DNA from: Paraburkholderia sp. BCC1886
Lineage (GTDB): Bacteria; Pseudomonadota; Gammaproteobacteria; Burkholderiales; Burkholderiaceae
DNA length: 64,000 bases
Direction of reading: 5' to 3'
NCBI RefSeq assembly: GCF_900996245.1
Contig: NZ_CAAJGK010000041.1
Span: 124,001 to 188,000, forward strand
In this document: one piece after another, positions 43,865 through 53,238 of the stretch
Position numbering within the stretch: the first letter of the stretch is position 1
How the letters are laid out: each line of letters opens with the position of its first letter
Translations under genes and position numbers: made by a program
Notes under the pieces: model-generated
Database searches by the model: none
What the model saw: only the letters and a program-made list of their open reading frames with translations
What the model was told of the DNA's origin: nothing

Positions 43865-44414
43865 ACCCCGCGTAGGCGTCGCGCATCCGCGCGATGCACT
43901 CGGCCGGGCCGCCGTGCACGATGCGCGTCGAGCACGCGATCATCAGATTTTTCGACAGACCGAAGTCTTCCACGAGAAAGCCGCGCTCGCAGACGAGGCC
44001 CTCGGGCGATGGGGTCGCGGGCACGCGGTCGACCAGCGTGCCGGTGTCCGTCGTGTAGCCCCAGACGTCCTTGCCCAACGCCACCGCGAAGCCGATTTCA
44101 AACGCGGTGCCGGAATCGGGTTCGCCGGGGCCGCGAAAGTCGTCGATGTTGGCCATCACGATATGCGCGCGGCGAATCAGGTCGAGGTTCGCCGCGTAAA
44201 TCCAGGCGGCGCGCTCGCCGGGATCCAGATGCTCGGGCAGGGTGTTGTCCAGCGGATAAAGACCTTCGAAGCCGGCTTCGGCGCAGAGCGCGGCGAGCTT
44301 GCGGCCGTGCGCGACGGCGTCCGGACGGAACACGTCGAACCCGGCGAGGTAGACGCGCAGGCGTTGCTCCTGCTGCGCGACGGAATCGACTTTATTTGCG
44401 GGAGAAGGGGACAT
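43827..44414 (-). CDS. Nucleoside 2-deoxyribosyltransferase family protein
   Basis: The 195-residue protein matches the nucleoside 2-deoxyribosyltransferase family: LRVYLAGFDVFRPDA, then YPLDN, then WIYAANLDLIRRAHIVMANIDDFRGPGEPDSGTAFEIGFAVALGKDVWGY. D/E residues in GPGEPDSGTAFEIG form the active site. Such enzymes swap bases on deoxynucleosides in salvage. Its 3' end overlaps the helicase gene on the other strand by 38 bp. ATG at 44414 begins the conserved part; the RBS is weak. Confidence 0.85.
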   Translation of the reverse strand: MSPSPANKVDSVAQQEQRLRVYLAGFDVFRPDAVAHGRKLAALCAEAGFEGLYPLDNTLPEHLDPGERAAWIYAANLDLIRRAHIVMANIDDFRGPGEPDSGTAFEIGFAVALGKDVWGYTTDTGTLVDRVPATPSPEGLVCERGFLVEDFGLSKNLMIACSTRIVHGGPAECIARMRDAYAGSTPPPTIPAAAF

Positions 44415-44505
44415 GGGCTTGGCCAAAAACGATCTGTTTAGATACCATCCGGTCGGGAACGCATTATGCGAACTGAGTGGATCGCCGTATCTTTCGAGGC
44501 CGCCG

Positions 44506-44790
44506 ATGTTACACCTACCGCTTTCCGACGACGACTGGGCTCGCGTGCAGAGCCTGTTTCCCGATCCTGCCGACGGCCCCGCGAGCCGCGGGCGGCCGCG
44601 CCGCAGCGACCGGGAGATTCTCAACGCGATCCTGTGGCTGCAGCAGCGCAACGAGAAATGGCACCGGTTGCCCGCCACGTTTCCGCCGCAGCAGACCTGC
44701 TATTTGCGTTACATCGCGTGGAAAAAGACCGGCGTGCTGGATCAGGTGAACGAGATTTTGCCGGTTTGCGAGCCGGAGACGACCAACTAA
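44506..44790 (+). CDS. Orphan DUF4096 (IS5-type transposase N-terminal domain) protein
   Basis: The 94-residue protein consists only of the DUF4096 domain found at the N-terminus of IS5-group transposases: LPLSDDDWARVQSLFP, then RGRPRRSDREILNAILWLQQRNEKWHRLPATFPPQQTCYLRYIAWKKTGVLDQV. The DDE catalytic part, a second ORF and terminal inverted repeats are all missing. Either it is the first half of a decayed IS, or a domesticated helix-turn-helix protein; its intact frame favours the latter. An in-frame start lies at 44413. Confidence 0.75.
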   Translation: MLHLPLSDDDWARVQSLFPDPADGPASRGRPRRSDREILNAILWLQQRNEKWHRLPATFPPQQTCYLRYIAWKKTGVLDQVNEILPVCEPETTN

Positions 44791-44833
44791 AGCGCGAGCG
44801 GCCCGTCGTCATGACAAGCCGCCGGAACGGTCG

Positions 44834-45349
44834 TCAGATGTGGGCGTTGGGCAGAGCGGATTCGTCCGGACCCAAGTCGCCCGTTTGACCTGACCCGGCG
44901 CGGCGCGCTGCAATCGCCTCGACGAGCTGTTCGCGCAGTCGTTCCGCGCCGCGCATGCCGGGCAGGCGCTTCACGGGGTGCGCCGTATCGTTGGTGGTCA
45001 GCATGAGCGTGCCGACGCCGACCATCCGCTGCCACCACGGATACACCGACGTAATGGTCTGAATGCGGGAAAGTTCGAGCGTGGACGCGCGGCGTTTGAA
45101 AATGCCCTGCGTCCAGGTGATACGCGTCGTGTCGATGACGATGCGGGTAAAAGCGGTCTTCACGAACGGGATACTGGCGCCCACCAGAACCGCGCCGGCT
45201 TGCGCCAGCAACACCGGCCATTGGAGCGGGAAATAACCCGACGCGAACAGATGGATGCCGCCGATGGTCGCCATCACCGCGCCGCCTTTTAGCAGCGCGG
45301 GGAAGTTGCAGGCCTGCGACGGCGCACCGCGAAAAATGATCTGATCCAT
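44834..45349 (-). CDS. PH-domain (bPH_2/YdbT-like) membrane protein
   Basis: The 171-residue protein has two hydrophobic segments (about residues 25-62) followed by a bacterial PH domain: RIVIDTTRITWTQGIFKRRASTLELSRIQTITSVYPWWQRMVGVGTLMLTTND. Members are inner-membrane proteins of unknown role. The start at 45349 gives MDQIIFRG, a typical family N-terminus. Confidence 0.82.
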   Translation of the reverse strand: MDQIIFRGAPSQACNFPALLKGGAVMATIGGIHLFASGYFPLQWPVLLAQAGAVLVGASIPFVKTAFTRIVIDTTRITWTQGIFKRRASTLELSRIQTITSVYPWWQRMVGVGTLMLTTNDTAHPVKRLPGMRGAERLREQLVEAIAARRAGSGQTGDLGPDESALPNAHI

Positions 45350-45450
45350 CGCTTATCCCCTTCTTTATGATCCCGTGGCACCGAACCCGGCGCCAGCGGT
45401 GCAAGCAGTATAGCCCTCGGCACCCCGCCGGCCGATTCGCGCGCCGCGAA

Positions 45451-48231
45451 CTATTTATGCGGCGACGTCGGCCCGGGATTGGCCGGCGTGCCGGGGCCGC
45501 CGGCTGGGTTCGGATCGACCGGTATCTGGTCTTCCACCGGCGCGTCGCCTTCGTCCGGTCCCTTCGCTGCAGCCTCCGCGGCTTCTTTCGCTGCTGCGTC
45601 GGCGGCCGCGGCATCGACCACGCGATCCTGCTGCGCCGGCCCGGCGGACGGCGCGTCGTGCGCCATACGGGCCGGTTCGCTTTGCGGGTCCCACGTGAGC
45701 AGATTGCGTTGCGGATTGGCGATTGCAATACCGCGCGCGCGGAACTGATCGAAGATGCGCCGGTTGAACTCGCGCTGCACGCCCCAGCGCGTGGTGTCGC
45801 GGCACTGGATCTGCCCGGCCAGCGTCACCGCCGAACCGTCGAGGCCATCGACGCCCCAGAAGCTGAAGTCCGACAGAATGCCGTCCTTGAACTGCGCGTC
45901 CTCGCGCAAAGCCGCGCCGATTTCCTTCAACGTGGCAATGGCCAGTTCGACATCCTCGCCGAACACGATGCTGACCCGCACCGCCGCGTTGCCCAGGCCG
46001 CGATTGGTGTTGTTGACCGTGGACACCGAACTGAACGGCACCGTGAACAGCGAGCCGTCGCTGCCGCGCAGCCGCACGGTACGGATCGACAGGTACTCGA
46101 CGGTGCCGGACACGCCCGCGAGCGTGACCCAGTCGCCGACCTGCATCGCGTTTTCCATCAGCAGAAAAATACCGGTGATGAAATCCTGCACCAGCTTTTG
46201 CGAGCCGAAGCCGAGCGCCACGCCGAAGATGCTGGCGCCCGCCAGCAGCGGCCCGATATTCACGCCGAGTTCGCTCAGGCCGGTCAGCACCACGACCAGC
46301 GCGATGGCGCAGAACAACGCGCTGCGCAGCATCGGCAGCAAGGTGCGCAAACGGGCCGCGCGGACCAGATCGCCGCTGGTGGTCCAGCGGTCCAGCCGCT
46401 GCTCGACGGAGACGTTGACGCTTTCCCAGACCAGCAATGCGATCACCGCAGCGACGCCGATCGTGACGATCGCCGAGGCGAGCCGGTGGCCGACGGTGCC
46501 CGCGCCGAACAGGTCGATCACGTCGACACCCCACACCTGCAACAGCCCGAGCACGGTGAAGATGCCGATAATCCAGCCGATCACGCGGCGCAGCAGCGGG
46601 TAATACCGGTACGCGTGCCGGTGCACGAGCGATGTCGAGCCTTCGTCGTCGACATGGAACAGGCGGGCGAGCGCGCCGAACAGCACGATCGACACGACCC
46701 GCGCACCCACCAGGATCGCCAGCGACAGGCCACCGAGATGCAGCAGCGCCGCATAGCCGTTCTGCACGTCGAGCGCCCAGATGAACCACAACGCCATCAC
46801 GACGAACACGGCGAACCAGGCCCACGCATCGGCGAGCGCACTGCCTAACATCGCCAGCGAACTGTGAGTCGAAAAGCGCCGGCGAATCAGTTCGCCGACC
46901 GGTTTCGCGCATTGCAGAATCAGGATCGACACCATCACGTGCGCGACCAGCGCCACGACCTTCAGCAGCGCCAGATGCGCCGCCGCGTTCAGGCCGACCG
47001 ACTGCGCGATCTCGGCGATCGCCGAGCCGGCGCCCACCACGGTGACGATGCGCACCATCCAGTGTTGCGAGTAGATCGCCCACGCATCGCTCATGTGCAA
47101 CAGACGCAGGCGCGGCGCGTGGGGCTGCAGGAAGAAGCCGCTGACGATCACGATCACGCGGCACAGCACGTAGAGGTCCACCAGGGCGTCGAGTGCGTGG
47201 TCTTGCGGCGTGCCGTCGTCGGTCAGTAACGACATGAGCGCGCTCGCCGCGCCGATGAACACCGCCAGCGGCAACAGCCGCAGCACGGTGATCAGCAGGG
47301 CGCGCGGCAGGCGTTGCAGCAGCGTCCAGTGCTGGACGGCGTTGCGTTTGCCTTGGGCTTCGGTGGCGGCGCCGGCTGTTGCGGTGGTACTGCCGGTGCC
47401 GGACGTGCTTATCGTGGCGGTCGTGCCGGTCGTGCCGGCCGTGCCGGCAGTTGCTGCGCTGCTCGTCACAGAGCCTGGGCGCGTGGCCTCCAGCTCCCGC
47501 GCCTGTCCGGCCGGGTCGGTAACAGCAGGCGACACCGGCAACGGCGGCGCACCGCTATCGGCGTCTTTCGGGGCGACCGGCACGTCCACAGGCAAATCGG
47601 CTTGCGGCGCGTTGTCCTGATCGCCGGCTTCGCGGCGCGCTGCCAGCGCGCTATACGCGCGCCGCAACAAGCGGCGCGCGAGCCACTCCAGCACGAGCGC
47701 GGGCAACAGCGCGGCGAGCAGCGACAACGCCACGTGCGCGAGCATGCTGCGAGCTTGCGGATTGGTCGATTGCCATTGCCACCAGGCACGCACCGAATTC
47801 ACGTCGAGCAGCGCGGCCAGCGAGCCGCGCAACGAGCGCATCAGATGCACGGCCCAGTGCGCGCCCTGACGCGCCAGTTGCGAAGCCAGGCCATTGGACT
47901 GAAACGCGGCCGGCACCAGCGAAGCGGCGCTCGCGGCGGCGGGTGCCGACGCGCCGGACGCTGCCGACGCGCCAGCCGTTGCCGCAGCGGGCGGCGCACT
48001 CAATGCGCCGGCTGCGGCGATGGCCTGCAGCGTATCGGCGACCTGCGCGCGGCGTTTGGGATCGTTGAGAACGGAGAGCGCCTGACGCGCCTGATCGGGC
48101 GTCAACGTCACGGCGGACGCGGCGGCTTTGGACGCCGACGCAGGTTGCGCCGTAGCGGCAGAAACGGAAGCGGAGGAGGTTGCGCCAATAGCAAAGATGA
48201 CGACGAGCCAGGCGTGAAGAATTTTGCGCAT
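45451..48231 (-). CDS. Large MscS-family mechanosensitive channel (YbiO-like)
   Basis: The 926-residue protein has a signal peptide (MRKILHAWLVVIFAIGATSSASVSA) and an Ala-rich periplasmic part. Many transmembrane helices follow, then the conserved MscS core: pore helix GASIFGVALGFGSQKLVQDFITGIFLL and beta domain GDWVTLAGVSGTVEYLSIRTVRLRGSDGSLFTVPFSSV. The C-terminal tail is Asp/Glu/Pro/Gly-rich. It should release solutes on hypo-osmotic shock. The size and plan fit the YbiO class. Confidence 0.88.
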   Translation of the reverse strand: MRKILHAWLVVIFAIGATSSASVSAATAQPASASKAAASAVTLTPDQARQALSVLNDPKRRAQVADTLQAIAAAGALSAPPAAATAGASAASGASAPAAASAASLVPAAFQSNGLASQLARQGAHWAVHLMRSLRGSLAALLDVNSVRAWWQWQSTNPQARSMLAHVALSLLAALLPALVLEWLARRLLRRAYSALAARREAGDQDNAPQADLPVDVPVAPKDADSGAPPLPVSPAVTDPAGQARELEATRPGSVTSSAATAGTAGTTGTTATISTSGTGSTTATAGAATEAQGKRNAVQHWTLLQRLPRALLITVLRLLPLAVFIGAASALMSLLTDDGTPQDHALDALVDLYVLCRVIVIVSGFFLQPHAPRLRLLHMSDAWAIYSQHWMVRIVTVVGAGSAIAEIAQSVGLNAAAHLALLKVVALVAHVMVSILILQCAKPVGELIRRRFSTHSSLAMLGSALADAWAWFAVFVVMALWFIWALDVQNGYAALLHLGGLSLAILVGARVVSIVLFGALARLFHVDDEGSTSLVHRHAYRYYPLLRRVIGWIIGIFTVLGLLQVWGVDVIDLFGAGTVGHRLASAIVTIGVAAVIALLVWESVNVSVEQRLDRWTTSGDLVRAARLRTLLPMLRSALFCAIALVVVLTGLSELGVNIGPLLAGASIFGVALGFGSQKLVQDFITGIFLLMENAMQVGDWVTLAGVSGTVEYLSIRTVRLRGSDGSLFTVPFSSVSTVNNTNRGLGNAAVRVSIVFGEDVELAIATLKEIGAALREDAQFKDGILSDFSFWGVDGLDGSAVTLAGQIQCRDTTRWGVQREFNRRIFDQFRARGIAIANPQRNLLTWDPQSEPARMAHDAPSAGPAQQDRVVDAAAADAAAKEAAEAAAKGPDEGDAPVEDQIPVDPNPAGGPGTPANPGPTSPHK

Positions 48232-48477
48232 AAGTTGTAAAACGGGAGGCCGGGTGGAACGGCGGTGGCAGGACGCGTGAAAGGGGACGCACGAGTCAAG
48301 AAGTGCGTCAGGCGGTCTGACCCTGAACCGACAAGGCTTTGGTCATACAAGTTCCCGGCGTGGCCGGCCCGGAACCGCGTGGAGAGCGTATCTCCGTCGC
48401 GTTCTTTAGCGTGACAGGTAGCAGAAAGCTTGCCCGTCCGCCGGAAATAATTGCGATCGCGCAGGATCGCGCGTCGA

Positions 48478-49380
48478 TTAACCGCTATCTCCTGTCATGG
48501 GCTCGCTCGCAATGCGCAGCAACTCGCGGGTGGCCGCCGCGCGGTCGAAGGCGCGCGTGGCGATCACGATTTCGGTGAAGCAGTTGGCGATCGCCAGCGG
48601 TTTGAACACCGCGCCGTCCGCGGCATAACGGGCGAGGCTGCGCGGCACCAGGCCAAAACCGAAGCCGGCCGCGACCAGCGCCACGACGCTCACCGAATCT
48701 GCCGCGCGCAGCACGTGGCGCGGCTCGAAGCCCGCCTCGAGGCACAGCGCCAGCGCCCGGTGCCCGATACCGATGCCGGGCGGATCGTCCACGACCACCA
48801 GCCGGTCGTACGCCAGTTCGCGCAGGCTAAGTCGCGGCGCGGCGCAAGCGGGATGGTCGCGCGGCAACACTACGTCGAGCGGCGTGCGCGAAAACGGCGT
48901 GATCGCGATGGAGGGTGGCAGCACGCCAGCCGGTGTGCGCAGAAAGGCCACGTCGATCCGCTCTTCGGTCAGCGCCGCCAGTTGCTCCTGTACGCCGATA
49001 CCGCTCAGTTCGAGTTCGACATCCGGCCGCGCCGCTGAAAACCGCTTGAGCAAGGCTGGCAACTCGGGCTCCAGCATCGCCGAGTGAGCGTAGGCAATGC
49101 AAAGCTTGCCGAGTTCGCCGCGGCTCGCGCGCCGGCCGGCTAGCACTGCGGTCGATGCGTTATCGAGCGCGATCTTCGCATGCTCGAGAAATACCGCGCC
49201 GGCTTCGGTGAGTTCGATGCCGCGCCGCACGCGGTGGAACACCTTGAAGCCTAGCGAGGCTTCCAGCGCCTTGATCTGCTGGGTGACGGCCGGTTGCGCG
49301 ATGTCGAGCCGTTCGGCGGTCCGGCCGAGATGCAATTCCTCGGCGGCAATGACGAAGGTACGAAAGTGCCGGAAGTCCAT
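48478..49380 (-). CDS. LysR-type transcriptional regulator
   Basis: The 300-residue protein has an N-terminal winged helix (FRTFVIAAEELHLGRTAERLDIAQPAVTQQIKALEASLG) and a LysR substrate domain. It is divergent from ubiD/ubiX-like genes, and a perfect palindrome with LysR-type spacing lies between them. It probably activates the decarboxylase operon in response to an aromatic acid (inference). Confidence 0.9.
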   Translation of the reverse strand: MDFRHFRTFVIAAEELHLGRTAERLDIAQPAVTQQIKALEASLGFKVFHRVRRGIELTEAGAVFLEHAKIALDNASTAVLAGRRASRGELGKLCIAYAHSAMLEPELPALLKRFSAARPDVELELSGIGVQEQLAALTEERIDVAFLRTPAGVLPPSIAITPFSRTPLDVVLPRDHPACAAPRLSLRELAYDRLVVVDDPPGIGIGHRALALCLEAGFEPRHVLRAADSVSVVALVAAGFGFGLVPRSLARYAADGAVFKPLAIANCFTEIVIATRAFDRAAATRELLRIASEPMTGDSG

Positions 49381-49416
49381 GAGAAGGAGGCCTTTAACCG
49401 AGGCGTCCGTTAGTGA

Positions 49417-49433
49417 GATAAGAATATCTTATC
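49417..49433. promoter_or_regulatory. LysR-type operator (17-bp palindrome)
   Basis: GATAAGA-ATA-TCTTATC is a perfect inverted repeat containing the T-N11-A pattern of LysR binding sites. It lies 37 bp from the lysR ATG and 123 bp from the ubiD-like ATG. Confidence 0.72.
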
Positions 49434-49555
49434 AAAAACGCTGTTTTGCCTTGCTTGATGTGAAATGCTGCGTCGCGTCAAATGGCGTGACCGGATCGAT
49501 GCGCTGCTCCACCGCGCCGCGATCTACGTCGTTCAACGCATCTGCGAGGTTTCCC

Positions 49556-51106
49556 ATGAATCAAAGCGTCCCGCACGACCAGCTTCTTCCCACCGACGCC
49601 GCCCAGGGCAAGCACACCGAAGTCGATGACCTGCGCTCCGCGCTGGCCCGACTGGCTGCGCACCCCGGGCAATTCCACGAAACGGACCGCGAGGTCGATC
49701 CAAAGGCGGAACTCGCGGGCGTCTACAAGCGCATAGGCGCGGGCGGCACGGTGGCGCGGCCGACTCGCCTCGGTCCGGCGATGATGTTCAACACCATCAA
49801 GGGCTTTCCCGACAGCCGCGTGCTGGTCGGCCTGATGGCGAGCCGCGAGCGCGTCGGTTTGCTGCTCGACACGCCGCCGCACCGGCTCACGCAACGCATG
49901 GGCGAAGCGGTGAAGAACGCGATCGCGCCGGTCGTTGTCGATATGCCCGAGCCGCCGTGCCAGGAGGTGGTTCATCTCGCGAGCGAGCCCGGTTTCGATC
50001 TGCGTACGCTGTTGCCGGCCCCCACCAACACCGAGACCGACGCAGGGCCGTTCTTTTGCCTCGGCCTCGTGCTCGGCACCGATCCGGACGAGGGCCATTC
50101 GGACGTGACGATCCACCGCCTGTGCGTGCAAGGCCGTGACGAGCTGTCGATCTTCTTCGCACCCGGCCGCCATATCGACCAGTTCCGTCAGAAAGCGGAA
50201 GCGCGCGGCGAAGCCTTGCCGGTGTCGATCAACATGGGTCTGGACCCGGCGATTCACATCGGCGCGTGCTTCGAAGCGCCCACTACGCCGTTCGGATTCG
50301 ACGAGCTGTCGATTGCCGGCGGGCTGCGCGGCAAGCCGGTCGAACTGGTGAACTGCGTGAGCGTCGCGCAGAAATCGATTGCGCGGGCGGAGATCGTGAT
50401 CGAAGGAGAAATTCTGCCGGACGTGCGCGTGGTGGAAGACCAGAACACCCACACCGGTCACGCGATGCCGGAGTTTCCCGGCTACAACGGCCCGGCCAAT
50501 CCGTCGTTGCCGGTCATCAAGGTCAAGGCCGTGACGATGCGCCGGGGCGCTATTCTGCAAACGCTCGTCGGCCCGGGCGAAGAACACACCAGCCTCGCCG
50601 GCATTCCCACCGAAGCCAGCATTTACAACGCGCTCGATGCGGCGATGCCCGGCTTCGTCAGTCAGGTCTACGCGCATACCGCCGGCGGCGGCAAACTGCT
50701 CGCGGTGATCCAGGTCAACAAGCGCAACGCCTTCGACGATGGCCGCGCGCGTCAGGCGGCGATCATCGCGCTCGGCGTGTATTCGGAACTGAAACACGTG
50801 ATGGTGGTGGACGCCGACGTCGATCCGTTCGACAGCGACGACGTGCTGTGGGCGATGACCACCCGCTTCCAGGGCGACATTTCCACGATGCTGCTGCCGA
50901 AGGTCAACGGCCATGTGCTCGATCCGTCGCAAACGCCGGACTTCAATCCGGCGTTGCCGGCGCGCGGCGTGACCTGCAAGACGGTGTTCGACTGCACCGC
51001 GCCCTATGCGTTGCGCGACGAATTCGCGCGCGCCCAGTTCAAGGACGTGGACCCGCGGCCGTTTGCGCCGCATCTGTTCGACGCTGCGGAGATCGATCAT
51101 GAGTAA
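49556..51106 (+). CDS. UbiD-family (prenyl-FMN) decarboxylase
   Basis: The 516-residue protein matches UbiD-type reversible decarboxylases. It is close in plan to hydroxyarylic-acid decarboxylase C subunits, with DAGPFFCLGLVLGTDPDEGHSDVTIHRLCVQG and EHTSLAGIPTEASIYNALD. UbiD enzymes need prenylated FMN made by a UbiX partner, encoded by the next gene. LysR control suggests catabolism of an aromatic acid such as hydroxybenzoate or a related acid, not ubiquinone synthesis. ATG at 49556 has GAGG upstream. Confidence 0.88.
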   Translation: MNQSVPHDQLLPTDAAQGKHTEVDDLRSALARLAAHPGQFHETDREVDPKAELAGVYKRIGAGGTVARPTRLGPAMMFNTIKGFPDSRVLVGLMASRERVGLLLDTPPHRLTQRMGEAVKNAIAPVVVDMPEPPCQEVVHLASEPGFDLRTLLPAPTNTETDAGPFFCLGLVLGTDPDEGHSDVTIHRLCVQGRDELSIFFAPGRHIDQFRQKAEARGEALPVSINMGLDPAIHIGACFEAPTTPFGFDELSIAGGLRGKPVELVNCVSVAQKSIARAEIVIEGEILPDVRVVEDQNTHTGHAMPEFPGYNGPANPSLPVIKVKAVTMRRGAILQTLVGPGEEHTSLAGIPTEASIYNALDAAMPGFVSQVYAHTAGGGKLLAVIQVNKRNAFDDGRARQAAIIALGVYSELKHVMVVDADVDPFDSDDVLWAMTTRFQGDISTMLLPKVNGHVLDPSQTPDFNPALPARGVTCKTVFDCTAPYALRDEFARAQFKDVDPRPFAPHLFDAAEIDHE

Positions 51107-51761
51107 GCGCACAGGGCAGGGCCGCCGCCGGCTGATCGTCGGCGTGACGGGTGCGACGGGGATCATCTATGCGGAGCGCGCGTTGCGGATGCTGCGCGAA
51201 CTCGATGTGGAAACCCATCTGGTGATGACCCGCGCGGCCGAACTGACGCGCGAATACGAATCGCCGCTCAGCCGTCAGGACCTGCACGCGCTCGCCGATG
51301 TCGTGCATCCGGTCGGCGATGTCGGCGCCTGCATCGCTTCCGGCTCGTTCCGCACGCTCGGCATGCTGGTGGTGCCGTGCTCGATGCGCACGGTCGGCGA
51401 GATTGCTTCGGGCGTCACCAGCACGCTGCTCACGCGCGCGGCGGACGTGGTGCTCAAGGAGCGTCTGCGGCTCGTGCTGATGGCGCGCGAAACGCCGCTG
51501 AACCTGATCCACCTGCGCAACATGACCACGGTGACCGAGGCCGGTGCCGTCGTCTTTCCGCCGGTGCCGGCGTTCTACGCAAAGCCGGCCGGTATCGAAG
51601 ATCTGGTCGATCATTCGGTGAGCCGCGCGCTGGATCTGTTCGGGCTGGATACGGAGCGGATCGAAGGATGGCGCGAGGCCGAGCATCTGGCGCGGGTCGG
51701 CGCCGCGTCGACGTCGGCGCCGCCTTCAGAGGCATACGACGAAGAAGCGTTGGCGCAATAA
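51099..51761 (+). CDS. UbiX-family flavin prenyltransferase
   Basis: The 220-residue protein has the UbiX flavoprotein pattern: LIVGVTGATGIIYAERALRMLREL, then VVHPVGDVGACIASGSF, then MLVVPCSMRTVGEIASGVTSTLLTRAADVVLKERLRLVLMARETPLNLIHLRNM. It makes prenyl-FMN for the UbiD partner. Its ATG overlaps the ubiD stop by 8 bases. No small third subunit (VdcD-type) follows. Confidence 0.92.
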   Translation: MSKRTGQGRRRLIVGVTGATGIIYAERALRMLRELDVETHLVMTRAAELTREYESPLSRQDLHALADVVHPVGDVGACIASGSFRTLGMLVVPCSMRTVGEIASGVTSTLLTRAADVVLKERLRLVLMARETPLNLIHLRNMTTVTEAGAVVFPPVPAFYAKPAGIEDLVDHSVSRALDLFGLDTERIEGWREAEHLARVGAASTSAPPSEAYDEEALAQ

Positions 51762-51795
51762 GGGCAAAGCGCGCGGGACCGCTCGCGCAGATGCG

Positions 51796-53238
51796 TCAGG
51801 CTAGCGAGGGCGAACGCCGCTCCGCCTCGTCGTCGGCCTCCGCGTCGCTGCTTCCATTGGCTTGCGCGCCGCGCCCGGCGCCCGGTTCCGCATGCAGCCG
51901 GTTGGCGTTCATCAGCCGATACAGCGTCGCGCGGGAGATACCCAATTGCGCCGCCGCCTCGGACAGTTTGTAGCCGTGGCGCTGCAGCGCCTGTTCGACG
52001 GCATCTTTCTCGGCCTTCGCGCGGATTTCCGCGAGCGTGACGGCCGGGCCATGGTCGGTTTCGGGCAAGCCGAGATCGCTCGCCGTGATGAAGCGGCCTT
52101 CGCTCATCACCACCGCGCGCCGCACGCAGTTGATCAGCTCGCGGACGTTGCCCGGCCACGGATAGTTGGACAACGCAACGATCGCGTCGCTCGACAGCCC
52201 GCGCAGTTTGCGCGCGCCGTCCTGTTTGTAGAGGCTCAGCGCGTATCGGGCGAGCAGCTTGATATCGCCGCCGCGTTCGCGCAACGGCGGCTCGACGATG
52301 CGCAGCACGCACAGGCGGTGATACAGGTCGGCACGAAAGCGTCCGTCTTCGACGGCCTGATCCAGATCGACGTGGGTCGCGGAGATGACCCGCGCGTCGA
52401 CCTTGATCGTCGCGTTGCCGCCCAGCCGCTCGATGGTGCCTTCCTGCAGGAAGCGCAGCAACACCGCCTGGCACTCGTGCGGCATGTCGCCGATTTCGTC
52501 GAGAAACAGCGTGCCGCCATGCGCGCTTTCGATCCGGCCGATCTTGCGTTGCAGCGCGCCGGTAAACGCGCCGCGCTCGTGGCCGAACAATTCGGCTTGC
52601 AGCAGGCTCGGCGGAATGGCCGCGCAATTGATTGCGACGAAGGTCTGGCCGGCGCGCGTCGAGCGTTCGTGGATCGCCCGCGCGGTCAGCTCCTTGCCCG
52701 TGCCCGACTCGCCGGCGACGAACACCGGCGCCTCGGTCACGCTGCATTTGTCGATGTAGCGGTATAGCTGCTGCATCGCTTCGCATTGGCCGACCATGCC
52801 GTGACGGCCGAGCGAGGCTTCGGGCGCCGCGCGGGTCTGGCGCAGGCTCGAGAGCCCATGCGCATGGCCCAGCGCGAACACCAGCCGCTCGTTGAGCCAC
52901 GGCTGGGTCACGAAGTCGAAGCAGTAATCGAGGATGAAGCGGCTGACCAGCTCGTCGTCCGCCTGGCCGGGGGCGATCTGCGCGACCCAGTTGGTTTCGA
53001 CGCGGCGCATGCAGGACGCGAGTGCCGACAGGTCCAGCGGGCTGCATTGCGCCGGCAACTGGACGAGGCCGACCTTGATATCGTCGCGCTCGATCATCCG
53101 CTCGGCGATGACGGTGCTTCTGGCATGTACTGCGGACCAGCCGGAGTCGGCGAGAAAGCCGACGAGCTTGGCATCGGGATGATCCGACACATAGAGAACG
53201 GTACGTTCGGTGTCGGCAGGCGAATACGTCGTGTTCAT
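51796..53238 (-). CDS. Sigma-54-dependent activator, VpsR/BerB-like
   Basis: The 480-residue protein has a receiver-like N-terminal domain lacking an obvious phosphorylation Asp (about 10-130). The AAA+ domain has Walker A GESGTGKE (176-183), GAFTGA (223-228) and Walker B FLDEIGD (245-251). A Fis-type helix-turn-helix ends it (LSEAAAQLGISRATLYRLMN). The layout is that of VpsR and of Burkholderia BerB, which respond to c-di-GMP and control exopolysaccharide genes; the orthology is inferred. It diverges from a region with a consensus sigma-54 promoter. Confidence 0.88.
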   Translation of the reverse strand: MNTTYSPADTERTVLYVSDHPDAKLVGFLADSGWSAVHARSTVIAERMIERDDIKVGLVQLPAQCSPLDLSALASCMRRVETNWVAQIAPGQADDELVSRFILDYCFDFVTQPWLNERLVFALGHAHGLSSLRQTRAAPEASLGRHGMVGQCEAMQQLYRYIDKCSVTEAPVFVAGESGTGKELTARAIHERSTRAGQTFVAINCAAIPPSLLQAELFGHERGAFTGALQRKIGRIESAHGGTLFLDEIGDMPHECQAVLLRFLQEGTIERLGGNATIKVDARVISATHVDLDQAVEDGRFRADLYHRLCVLRIVEPPLRERGGDIKLLARYALSLYKQDGARKLRGLSSDAIVALSNYPWPGNVRELINCVRRAVVMSEGRFITASDLGLPETDHGPAVTLAEIRAKAEKDAVEQALQRHGYKLSEAAAQLGISRATLYRLMNANRLHAEPGAGRGAQANGSSDAEADDEAERRSPSLA

